The translations under genes were made by a program, and so were the position numbers. From Myxococcota bacterium (lineage in GTDB: Bacteria > Myxococcota_A > UBA796 > JAJRTE01), in assembly GCA_024278455.1 (NCBI GenBank), contig JAJRTE010000050.1:1-40999 (forward strand): a DNA stretch of 40,999 nucleotides, in the 5' to 3' direction. Under the pieces are notes generated by a model. The model worked only from the letters and a program-made list of their open reading frames with translations. It made no database searches and was not told the DNA's origin. Shown piece after piece: positions 1 through 8,700 of the stretch. Every line of letters starts with the position of its first letter. Within the stretch, counting starts at the first letter, position 1.

Positions 1-2
1 AA

Positions 3-350
3 GCACCACCCGAGGATTACGTCCACCAGCAGGGATGGGTCTTGATCGCTTTCCGGAACGCCTTGTGGCAGCTTCTCCATGCCTCGAACCTGGAGGAAGC
101 CGTGGTGGACACCGTCATGCGCGGCGGAGACACCGACACCAACGCAGCCATCTGCGGAGCGCTTCTTGGCGCCGTGTGCGGTCGGGACGCGATTCCCGCC
201 CAATGGACCGAACGCTTGCTGAACTGCCGTCCTGTGGCCGGACAGGCGCATGTGCGCCATCCACGCCCGGAGTGCTTCTGGCCGGTGGATGCCCTGATAC
301 TGGCGGAGCAGCTTTTGGGCTGTGCTCAAAACGAAAACACCGAGGCATGA
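3..350 (+). CDS. ADP-ribosylglycohydrolase family protein, C-terminal fragment
   Basis: The frame is open from the left edge of the window to a TGA at 348-350, so the real start lies outside. The visible 115 residues carry RGGDTDTNAAICGALLGA, the C-terminal metal-binding signature of the ADP-ribosylglycohydrolase (DraG/ARH) family. In this family the Asp and Thr residues of the GGDTDT motif bind the two metal ions that help remove ADP-ribose from protein side chains. The remaining tail (LPCRPVAG-like stretch and a hydrophobic final helix) fits the end of the alpha-helical fold. The substrate cannot be told from this piece. It runs convergently towards the TerC gene, with about 185 bp between them in which I see no gene. 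Confidence 0.85.
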   Translation, partial: APPEDYVHQQGWVLIAFRNALWQLLHASNLEEAVVDTVMRGGDTDTNAAICGALLGAVCGRDAIPAQWTERLLNCRPVAGQAHVRHPRPECFWPVDALILAEQLLGCAQNENTEA

Positions 351-536
351 AATACGGTTCCCACTGTAAACGAGCACCTGTCGAACATGTACGCGGAAGG
401 TGAAGTGGTCCCGAGGCCGGCCATACCCTGGGCGACGACTACTTCGACGAACTGCTCGAACGTATCCGCGACCGCCGCAACCGGCCCAACGTCTTCCGGT
501 GACAGAGCGGCCATCGCCCGCTCCCTGCCGAACGGC

Positions 537-1295
537 TCATCCCCGCCTCGCGATGCGTTGCGCCCGGCTTTGCATGCGCATGTTCAGGAGTTGAATGGAG
601 AGGGAAAACGCCATCGCGAAATAGATGTAGCCCTTGGGGACGTGCCTGCCGAACCCGTCGGCGACGAGCAGAAGCCCGATGAGGACCAGGAACGCCAAGG
701 CGAGCACGCGGATGCTCGCGTGGTTTTGAACGAAATCACCCACGGGACCGGCGAAGATCAGCATGACGATGACCGCCAGGATGACAGCGGTGGACATGAT
801 CCAGATATTGTTGACCATGCCCACGGCCGTGATCACCGAATCCAGGGAGAAGACCACGTCGAGCATGACCACCTGAGCGATGAAGGACGCCCAGGCCATC
901 CTTGGAGGGACTGGGCCGGACTTCTGGATGGCGTGGGCCTGGTGTTCCAGCGGTCGTTCCACGTTCTCGTAGATCTCGTGGGCGGCCTTGGCCATCAAGA
1001 AGAGCCCCCCGCCGATAAGGATGATGTCCTTGCCGGAGAAATCCTCGCCGAACACCACGAACAACGTCTGGTGGAGACGCATGATCCAGGACAGGGTGAA
1101 CAGGAGCGCCAGGCGGGACAGCAGCGCCACCGCGATGCCTATGCGCCGGGCTCGCCGCTGCTTCCGTTCGAGCATCGCACCGGCCAGGATCGTGATGAAC
1201 ACGATGTTGTCGATGCCGAGAACGATCTCCAGGGCGGTCAACGTCAGCAAGCTCACGTAGGTCTCGGGTTGAACCAGGAGTTCGCCCAGCGGCAT
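537..1295 (-). CDS. TerC family integral membrane protein
   Basis: The 252-residue protein is predominantly hydrophobic with about seven membrane segments. It carries the two TerC signatures: an early helix reading LEIVLGIDNIVFIT and a central helix reading VVMLDVVFSLDSVITAVGM, each with membrane-embedded acidic residues. TerC/Alx proteins are linked to tellurite resistance and metal-ion (manganese) handling, but the substrate here is not shown by the sequence. The frame is open upstream to 1385, but I chose the ATG at 1295 because a GGAGG lies seven bases before it and the family's conserved N-terminus begins there. It is divergent from the rubredoxin gene. Confidence 0.88.
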   Translation of the reverse strand: MPLGELLVQPETYVSLLTLTALEIVLGIDNIVFITILAGAMLERKQRRARRIGIAVALLSRLALLFTLSWIMRLHQTLFVVFGEDFSGKDIILIGGGLFLMAKAAHEIYENVERPLEHQAHAIQKSGPVPPRMAWASFIAQVVMLDVVFSLDSVITAVGMVNNIWIMSTAVILAVIVMLIFAGPVGDFVQNHASIRVLALAFLVLIGLLLVADGFGRHVPKGYIYFAMAFSLSIQLLNMRMQSRAQRIARRG

Positions 1296-1658
1296 GGCCC
1301 ATCCTCCCTCACGCTTCCTGTCAGGTTCGGTCATTGAGCGGGCGCTCGACGCAAGGACCGGTCGTCCAGGTGCGTTTCCGGCCATTGCGAGCCCGACCCG
1401 GCTCCATCACAACACCCCAACCACGTACCGCCTCAGAGCGTCTCGAGTCAAGCTCAACATTGCCGGGACCCTGCCGTGGTTGCGGTGATCGGCGAGTGCT
1501 GGGGGCCATGAGGCTGGTTTCGCCGCGTGTCGGCTCTGTCCGTGTGCCGGGTCGTCGCCCCGCACGCCCGGGATGGGGACAGTTGTTGTTGCCAGAAGGG
1601 GAAAACAGGCTATCATAGCCAGAACTTCCGATCACCATGTCCTGAGCAGGAGAGTATC
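1296..1658. other. Divergent intergenic region between terC-like gene and rubredoxin gene
   Basis: These 363 bases hold no convincing gene. The only clear signal is a sigma70-like promoter facing the rubredoxin gene (1589-1616). I could not find an equally good promoter for the TerC-family gene on the minus strand. One CTCGAG palindrome lies at 1442. Confidence 0.6.
1589..1616 (+). promoter_or_regulatory. sigma70-like promoter of the rubredoxin gene
   Basis: TTGCCA at 1589-1594 matches the -35 consensus in five of six bases. TATCAT at 1611-1616 matches the -10 consensus in five of six, with a 16-base spacer. The predicted transcript would start near 1623 and have a leader of about 36 bases. 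Confidence 0.6.
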
Positions 1659-1823
1659 ATGACGAAATACGTATGCCCGGTGTGTGGATGGGAGTACGAT
1701 CCCTCGACAGGCATTCCCGAGGATGGGGTGGAGCCGGGAACCTCGTTCGACGACCTTCCCGACGACTTCGTTTGTCCCGAATGCGGGGCACCCAAGGATG
1801 TGTTTGAGGAGTATGACGAGTAG
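1659..1823 (+). CDS. Rubredoxin
   Basis: This is a 54-residue protein, the usual length of a rubredoxin. It has the two iron-binding knuckles, [11 protein letters not shown] near the N-terminus and [14 protein letters not shown] near the C-terminus. The four cysteines coordinate one Fe atom that shuttles single electrons in the cytoplasm, often to oxygen- or peroxide-reducing enzymes. The aromatic core and the acidic loop ([16 protein letters not shown]) are intact. The ATG at 1659 follows an AGCAGGAGA ribosome-binding site; an upstream in-frame extension lacks homology. The stop is TAG, which shows that TAG terminates translation in this organism. No partner oxidoreductase gene is adjacent. 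Confidence 0.95.
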   Translation: MTKYVCPVCGWEYDPSTGIPEDGVEPGTSFDDLPDDFVCPECGAPKDVFEEYDE

Positions 1824-2315
1824 GTGTCTTCCCCGGGGTGCCGAACCTTCTTCTTGGCAACCGACACCAGGGTGATCGTTCAGAGAGCCAGGCTCGGTCG
1901 CCCTGGCCGTGGTTGCGTAAGTTCTCCGGCGAGGCCGAACAAAAAAAGGCGGGGTTGGACCGATTCACGCCGAGGATACCACCGGATGCCAACTACCCAC
2001 CGGCTATTTAGTCGCATTTGAGGGGGGATTTCTTACGAAACTTTCTTGCAAATCCGGGAGAAACAGGCAACGAGCGGCTCGCGGCGTCGACCGAACACCT
2101 CGATGATCCCCACCTGTTTCGTTCCGGGAACCGAAGCCGCACCGTGACGGGGGTGCTTTCGCGCACTTCCGGCCGTGGGGAGACGACGACACCACGGAAA
2201 GATGTGCCGTTCCGGGTCGAGCGATGTTAGAGCTGGACAGGAGCTGCCGCCGGGATTGCGCTCGGCGAGCCACACGAGACAGGACGCCGCCGGGCGGTTA
2301 TCAGGATGAGGTACC
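1824..2315. other. 492-base intergenic region
   Basis: No gene is supported. Just after the rubredoxin stop, GGTGTC (1823-1828) and GACACC (1863-1868) could pair around an inner TGCC/GGCA stem. There is no T-run, so it is at best a weak terminator. Open frames on the minus strand here are Arg/Ser-rich and look non-coding. I saw no firm promoter or riboswitch for the transporter downstream. Confidence 0.4.
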
Positions 2316-4409
2316 ATGAGGTCGACGAGCAAGTCGCGTCTCAAGAAGGAGCTGTCCCTTCTCGGGGTGGTCACCATAGCTGCCGGGACGACGTTGAGTG
2401 CCGGTTTCTTTCTGCTTCCGGGAATCGCGGCGGCCGAGGCTGGACCGGCCATGGTCCTGGCCTACGTGCTCGCTGCGGTCCCGCTCGTGCCAGCCACCTT
2501 CAGCGTGATCGAACTCGCCACCGCAATGCCTCGAGCCGGTGGTGTCTATTTTTTCCTCGATCGCGCATTGGGGCCCTACTTCGGTACCATCGGTGGCATT
2601 GGAACCTGGCTGGCGCTGGTGCTCAAGGTGGCGTTCGCGCTCGTGGGAATCGGGGTCTATCTCACCTATTATCTCCCTGGATTGCCGATGACGACGATCG
2701 CGGTGGCGTTGGCGATGGTCCTTGGAATCGTGAACTATTTCGGAGCCCGCAAGACCGGACGCCTTCAGATCCTTTTGGTGGCCGGGCTGCTTCTCATTCT
2801 GGCCGTATTCATGGGTGCCGGGCTTCCCCAGGTGCGGCCCGAGCATTTCGACCATTTTTTCGACGCCGGGACAAGCGCGCTGCTGTCCACCACTGGCCTG
2901 GTGTATATCAGTTATGTCGGGATGACCAACGTGGCCAGCCTCTCCGAGGAGGTGAAGGACCCGGAACGAAATCTCCCCCTGGGCGTCATCTTCGCCCTGG
3001 GCACAGCAGTCCTCATCTACGCCCTTGGAACCGTGGTCATGGTGGGCGTCGTACCCATGGACAAGCTCGCCGGAAACCTCACCCCCGTGCTGGCCGCTGC
3101 GACCGCGACGATGGGCTCGACCGGCGGTTTGCTGGTAACCGTTGCCGCCCTTTTCGCTTTCGTCTCGGTGGCCAATGCAGGCACTCTCAGCGCGTCCCGG
3201 TACCCGCTGGCCATGAGCAGGGACCATATTCTGCCTTCCCCGTTCCGCCGAATGAGCCGTGGCGGAACGCCGTACATCTCCCTCCTGGCCACCGTGGGCA
3301 CCATCGTGGCCATCGTGCTGGTCCTGGACCCGACCCGGATTGCCAAGCTGGCCAGTGCCTTTCAGCTCCTCATGTTCGCCCTGGTCTGTGCCGCGGTGAT
3401 CGTGATGAGGGAGAGTCGCATTCCCTCGTATGATCCCGGTTACCGATCTCCCGGGTACCCGTGGATGCAGATCGCTGGAATCGCCATCCCGGTCTTGTTG
3501 ATCTACGAGATGGGCGTTCTGCCTTCCCTGTTCTCCCTGGGCATGGTGCTGGTGGCCACCGTGTGGTACTTCGCCTACGCGCGCCACCGCGTGACCAGGG
3601 AAGGGGCCATCTATCACGTGTTCGAGCGCTTGGGGCAGCGGCGGCACGAGGGGCTGGACAGCGAACTCCGGGGGATCATGAAGGAGAAAGGGCTCCGGCG
3701 AGGCGATCCGTTCGACGAAATCGTGGCGCGGGCACTCGTGATCGACCGGGAAGAGGAGACCACGTTCGACGAGGTCGTCGCCATCGCTGCGGAGCACTTC
3801 GCCTCCGTCGCGCCCCATTCGGCCGAGGAGTTCTTCAAGCGGTTCCAGGAGGGCAGCCGTATCGGCGCGACACCGGTGTCTCGAGGCATCGCCTTGCCAC
3901 ACCTCCACGTGGACGGCCTCGACGCCCCGGAAATGGTGCTGGTGCGGGCTCGCCGGGGGATCGAGGTCAGGGTCGCCGAACCCCTGTCGGGCAAGGAACA
4001 CGCGGAGACGGTCACCGCCGTGTTCTTCCTCGTCAGCCCGGAGGGCGACCCGGCACGCCACCTGCGTGTCCTGGCCAGGATTGCCGGGCGGGTCGAGGAG
4101 GGTTCTTTCGCCGCCGACTGGCGACACGCCCAGGACTGCCAGCAGCTCAAGGAGGCCCTCCTGCACGACGAACGCTTCGTCTCCATCACCGTCGCCGGGG
4201 GCACACCCGCGGAGCCGTTGGCCGGAAAACGCATTCGGGATATCGAGTTGCCGGACGGGTGTCTCGTCGCGATCATCCGGCGTGACGGGGTGTCGATCGT
4301 GCCTCGAGGCAAAACCGTGCTGGCCCTGGGGGACCGGCTCACCGTCATCGGGGATCCCAAGGACCTGTCCAGCGTCCGGGCGAGATTCTCGGCGCACGAG
4401 CGCTCTTGA
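2316..4409 (+). CDS. APC-superfamily amino acid permease fused to PTS EIIA-like and RCK_C-like domains
   Basis: The protein has 697 residues. Residues 1 to about 440 form a twelve-helix APC permease starting with the typical first-helix signature (TLSAGFFLLPG), followed by ATAMPRAGGVYFF, which is characteristic of amino acid/polyamine/organocation carriers. After a charged linker, residues about 480-615 resemble a PTS EIIA type 2 (fructose/nitrogen) domain with the phospho-accepting histidine in GIALPHLHV (H529 or H531). Residues about 625-690 (PLAGKRIRDIELPDGCLVAIIRRDG...LGDRLTVIG) match the TrkA_C/RCK_C regulatory fold, which in other proteins binds small ligands. The tail therefore looks like a cytosolic control unit joining phosphorylation and ligand sensing to transport. 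The ATG follows an AGGATGAGG site. The transported substrate is unknown. Confidence 0.85.
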   Translation: MRSTSKSRLKKELSLLGVVTIAAGTTLSAGFFLLPGIAAAEAGPAMVLAYVLAAVPLVPATFSVIELATAMPRAGGVYFFLDRALGPYFGTIGGIGTWLALVLKVAFALVGIGVYLTYYLPGLPMTTIAVALAMVLGIVNYFGARKTGRLQILLVAGLLLILAVFMGAGLPQVRPEHFDHFFDAGTSALLSTTGLVYISYVGMTNVASLSEEVKDPERNLPLGVIFALGTAVLIYALGTVVMVGVVPMDKLAGNLTPVLAAATATMGSTGGLLVTVAALFAFVSVANAGTLSASRYPLAMSRDHILPSPFRRMSRGGTPYISLLATVGTIVAIVLVLDPTRIAKLASAFQLLMFALVCAAVIVMRESRIPSYDPGYRSPGYPWMQIAGIAIPVLLIYEMGVLPSLFSLGMVLVATVWYFAYARHRVTREGAIYHVFERLGQRRHEGLDSELRGIMKEKGLRRGDPFDEIVARALVIDREEETTFDEVVAIAAEHFASVAPHSAEEFFKRFQEGSRIGATPVSRGIALPHLHVDGLDAPEMVLVRARRGIEVRVAEPLSGKEHAETVTAVFFLVSPEGDPARHLRVLARIAGRVEEGSFAADWRHAQDCQQLKEALLHDERFVSITVAGGTPAEPLAGKRIRDIELPDGCLVAIIRRDGVSIVPRGKTVLALGDRLTVIGDPKDLSSVRARFSAHERS

Positions 4410-4558
4410 TGTGACGGGCACACCTTCCGGCCCTGGGGTCCGCCACCGCGTTGCCGGAGCGGGCCCCGCCACCATGACGCTTCCCCGGCGTGGCCGGTCC
4501 AGGCCGCTTCGCCGCTGGTCCGGGAGGATGCGACACCCTTGACACAGGAGGTAGCACC

Positions 4559-5719
4559 GTGGATACGACGGAAATTCGAGCCCACCACGGATTCGGCAGC
4601 ATCACCGTGGTCATTGCGGGTCTCTTCCTGACGGCCCTGCCCGCGCCTCGAGCAACTGCCGGGCAGGCCGATCCCGACCCCGACCCGGAAGTGCTCCACG
4701 CCCTGGCTGAGGACCTGGCCGTCACCTGGATGGGCGCCCACCCCCCGCAGACCATGGCATGGAACTGGGGGGAGGCTGTCCTCGCGCTCGGCCTCCAGGC
4801 AGTGCACCGTGAGACCGGCAGCGAGGAAATCCTCCAGTACATCCAGGCCTGGGTCGACTACCACCTGGCCCGGGGCGTGCACATCAACCGGAGCGATACC
4901 GTGGTGCCTGCCACGTCGGCGCTCTACCTCTACGATATCTACCAGGACCCGGCCTACCTCGACGTGGTCGAGGAGTGCCGCCACTACCTGGAAGACGTGG
5001 CTCCCAGGCTCGAGGACGGGGCCATCGCCCACATGGTGGTGACGCCGAACCAGGTCTGGGTCGACTCCCTGTTCATGTTCGGGACCTTCTACACCATGGA
5101 CGGGGCCATCACCGGCACGTCCTCCTCGTTCGACGCGCTCGCCGAACAGTTCAGCCTGTTCCAATCCCACCTCATGTCGCCTCGAGCAGGACTCTACTGG
5201 CACATGTACGACGAACTGGTCGACCGGCACGTCTCGTCGACACCGACGTTCTGGGGCCGCGGAAACGGCTGGGCGCTCGCGAGCCTCGGGATGCTGCTCA
5301 CCGAACTCCCGGCCGCGCACCCTGACCGGCCCGCGCTGGTGTCCGCCTTCGTCAACCACGCCTATGCCGTCATGTCGTGGCAGGACCCAACGGGGCTTTG
5401 GTGGACCGTGCTGAACCGGCCGGGAGACACCTACCTGGAGACATCGGCCAGCGCACTCTTCGCCTTCGCCCTCCTGCGTGGCAACCGCATCGGCCTGCTC
5501 GGAACCCCGGCTCGAGACGCGGCGGAGAAAGCTCTCGCCGGGCTCCTGTCGGTGATAGAATACGACGACGGCAACCCCGTGGTCACGGGTATCTCGAAGG
5601 CGACCAATCCCGGTCCCTCTTGGATGTATGCTCGAGTGCCGGTCGGGGACGATGAACCCTACGGCGTCGGCGCGGTGATGATGGCCTTGGAGGAAGCCGG
5701 CAGACCACCTATCCCGTGA
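4559..5719 (+). CDS. Secreted glycoside hydrolase family 105/88-type (unsaturated rhamnogalacturonyl hydrolase-like)
   Basis: This 386-residue protein starts at a GTG six bases after a perfect AGGAGGT; an upstream in-frame extension to 4490 is less likely. Residues 1-35 are a signal peptide (hydrophobic ITVVIAGLFLTALPAP, cleavage after ATAG). The mature part is an (alpha/alpha)6-barrel type sequence with QVWVDSLFMFG, where the Asp (about residue 169) sits at the catalytic position of YteR/GH105, and with FWGRGNGWALASL and ETSASALFAFALLRG, which are family signatures. The family hydrates and removes terminal unsaturated uronic acids from pectin-type oligosaccharides after lyase cleavage. No lyase or uptake gene is nearby, so substrate and pathway are inferred. 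It converges on the RHS gene with only about 19 bases between them. Confidence 0.85.
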   Translation: MDTTEIRAHHGFGSITVVIAGLFLTALPAPRATAGQADPDPDPEVLHALAEDLAVTWMGAHPPQTMAWNWGEAVLALGLQAVHRETGSEEILQYIQAWVDYHLARGVHINRSDTVVPATSALYLYDIYQDPAYLDVVEECRHYLEDVAPRLEDGAIAHMVVTPNQVWVDSLFMFGTFYTMDGAITGTSSSFDALAEQFSLFQSHLMSPRAGLYWHMYDELVDRHVSSTPTFWGRGNGWALASLGMLLTELPAAHPDRPALVSAFVNHAYAVMSWQDPTGLWWTVLNRPGDTYLETSASALFAFALLRGNRIGLLGTPARDAAEKALAGLLSVIEYDDGNPVVTGISKATNPGPSWMYARVPVGDDEPYGVGAVMMALEEAGRPPIP

Positions 5720-5738
5720 GGTGTCCCCCCGCCTCCCA

Positions 5739-8700
5739 TCACCACCAGCGGGTACACACCTCCGCCGCCATCTTGCCGACTGCACCGACCTTCGTGCTGT
5801 TGGCGATTTGATTCATCGTCTTGCCCAGGTCATCGACCGACCCTCCCGCGGAGAAGCCGCTTGACGTGTCGTAGCTGAATGGTCCCGCGGTGACCTTGGC
5901 GCCGAAGGAATCGCCGCACTTTTCCCCGTGCTTGGCCTGGAGGGAGATGCCAAGTGGTCCAGCATTGCCCCCGAGTTCGAAGACGCTGCTGACGTCGGTC
6001 TTGTCCAACCCGCCGGTGGGATTGACGTCGATACCCCCGCCGAGCCCGATTCCGATCTCGAAGCAGGTGGAGAATCCCTTCCCGGGCACCCACGAGATCT
6101 TGAATCCACCGCCTATGCCTTCGTAGGCGCTCATGCCGAACGAGAAGAGGCCGAGCGGGTCCCAGAAGCTCACCGGGTTGTTGCTGACGTAGACGTAGAC
6201 ATTGACCTGACCGCCGTTGAACAGTCCCGGGTCCCGGCTGGTCCATCGGCCGGCCGCCGGATCGTAGTCGCGCCAGCCCATGTGCACGAGCCCGGTGGCG
6301 GGATCCTGGAGACCGCCCCCGAACCCGAACGGGAAGTCGAAGTCGGCGCCGGTCTCGGCCTGCACCACGCCCCAACTATCGTAGTCCACGCGCCGCACGA
6401 CCGTCCCGCTCGAGTCCACCACCAGCCGGAGGCTTCCCACCTGGTCCGTGGCCACGTAGTAGGTCGCGCCGTCCCGCTGGAGCGCGAACAGCCGCCCCTC
6501 CCTGGTGTAGTAGAGCGTGCTCAGCGAGCCGTCGGTGTGACGAATGTGCGTGATGCGCTCGAGCCGGTCCGGGTCCCCGTAGAAGTACTGTTCCACGCCC
6601 TGGCTGTCGCTCCTGGCGATGCGCCGCATGAACCCGTCGTAGGCGTAGGAGACAACATCGCCCGAAGGCAATACCGCCTCGAGCAGTTCCCCGCGAGCGC
6701 TGTAGGTCAGCGTCATGTCGCCCCGTTGCTCGAGGAACCCTGCGCCGTCGTGGAGGTAGGTGTCGTCGCCCAGGCGGGTCAATCGGTCCTGAGCGTCGTA
6801 CTCGGCGGACACTTCCACGCCCCCGGCGTCGCTCAGGGTGCGATTGCCGTTCGAATCGTAGGCGTAGGTTTCGGCCACTTCGCCGTCCAGGGAGACCTCG
6901 AGGAGTTGGCCATCCGGATCGTAGAGGTAGTCGTAGGTGTGGGTTTCCCCGCCGATGGTCTCGTTCTTCTGGACCACCCGGCCGCTGCCATCGAAGGCGA
7001 GCTGGTAGGCATAGACCGTGTCTCCGGCGACGGTCTGGGTGAGGGTGTCGGGGCGCCCGTGGCCGTCGTGGCCGATGTCCATCTCCGCGACACCGTCGGC
7101 GACTCGAGTGGTAGCGCCCTCCGGACCGTCGTGGAGGATGGTGAACGGTCCCGCGGAGGAGACGAGCCCGTCATTGTCCCGGGACAGGGGTATGACGACC
7201 TCGTCGTCTCCGCTGGCGAACCGCACCTGGTTGATCCAGTGGTTGTCGTCGTAGGTGTACGCATAGCTGCCTTCGGCGATGCCGGACCACACCATCCCGG
7301 AGACCTTGGACCCGTTCCAGGTCTGGGCAATCGTCTCGATGATGTCCCCGGACGACGTTCGCCGCGTGGTCTCGGCGAGCAAGTCTGTGGGGTCGTGGTA
7401 GGCGAACGAGGTGGACGCCGCGTCGTATGACAGGCCCGACACCCGTCCACCACTGTCATAGGCACGTTCGACGATCCGTCCATCAGGCAACGTGGTCTCG
7501 ATGACCGCGCCATCGAGGTCGTAGGTCCAGGCGTAGCTGGTCTCCGATCCAGGAGGCAGGTAGGCGGCCCGCGCGTCGTTTGCGGTGAACTCGAGGCTGT
7601 GGGTCGTCCCTGTGGGGGTTGTGATGGACACCAGGTTGCCGTTGTCGTCGTAGCCGAAGCCATAGATCGCGCCGCTGGGCAGGGTGGTTTGCGTGGTCCT
7701 GCCGGCGGCGTCGTAGGCATGGAGGAGCGTGTTTCCAGTCGGCTCGAGGACGGCGGTGAGGTTGCGTTCATCGTCGTAGGAGTAGTCCCAGGTCAGGTCC
7801 TCCTGGGTTCGCTGGAGGAGGAGGCCCGTATCGTCGTAGACGAAGGAGACCGGGGCGACGGCATCGGCCTCGATACGGACCACGTGGTCTCTTTCGTCCA
7901 GTGTGACCACGGATTCCCGCCCTTCGGGCGTCGTGCGGGTGATGGTCTGCGTGGGCGCGTCATAGCTCGTCGTGTAGAGCCTGTCGTTGACGATGGTAGC
8001 GTCGGTCAAGGCCAGGAGGCTGGTCGGATCGTTCTCGTCGGCGAGCGTCACCTCCCGGCTGTTCTCGATGGCGGTCAGGAGGCCGGTTGGGGTGGTGATG
8101 GTTACTGACGCGGCGATGGGGGCGGTGGTGCCCCAACGGGGATCGGGGCCGTTCGCGGTCACGACCACGGTCCCATCGGGGTAGGTCGTCTCTTCGGTCC
8201 CGTCCGGCCGCATGAGTGTCTGGGTGACGGCTCCTGCCGGGTTAGTCACGGTGGATACCGTGGTTCCGTCCGCTGATCTGGTCACCTCGTAGTTGGTCGT
8301 TCTCCCCAGGGTAGACGTCACCGTCACCGCGTAGCCGTCGTCCAGGTCGGTCCGGTCGAGCGTGCTCGAGATGCCGGTCGGGCCTTCGTCATGAATGAGA
8401 TGGCCCACATCGTCGTAGGCGAACCGGTGTACGAAGCCTCGAGGATCGGTCAAGGTCTCGAGCAAGCCTCCGTCGTAGTAGGTCAAGCTGGTCGCCTCGT
8501 TCTCCGGGGCGACGACTGTGGCGAGGTATCCATCTTCGCCGAAAGCGAGTTCGGTTCGTTGACCGCCCGGGGCGACGAAGGCAACGGCGTTGCCAGCGTC
8601 GTCTCGTTCTATCGTGGTGACGTTGCCGTCCCTGTCCCACACTTCGGCGAGTCGCCCCTCTTCGTCGTAGACGAACTGGTACAGGGTGGTCCCTGTCACG

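Noticed and set aside
1921..1960. Terminator after the rubredoxin gene at the AAAAAAA run
   Set aside because: The run is A, not T, on the plus strand, and the adjacent GTTC/GAAC stem is too short and on the wrong side for a plus-strand terminator.
2040..2200. Possible riboswitch in the leader of the APC permease gene
   Set aside because: Some stem-like G/C stretches are present, but I could not fit them to the cyclic-di-AMP, cyclic-di-GMP or amino acid riboswitch consensus patterns.
2301..5785. Long minus-strand open frames antisense to the permease and GH105 genes
   Set aside because: The plus strand has clear APC, EIIA and GH105 motifs with good ribosome-binding sites; the minus-strand translations are His/Arg/Gly-rich noise.
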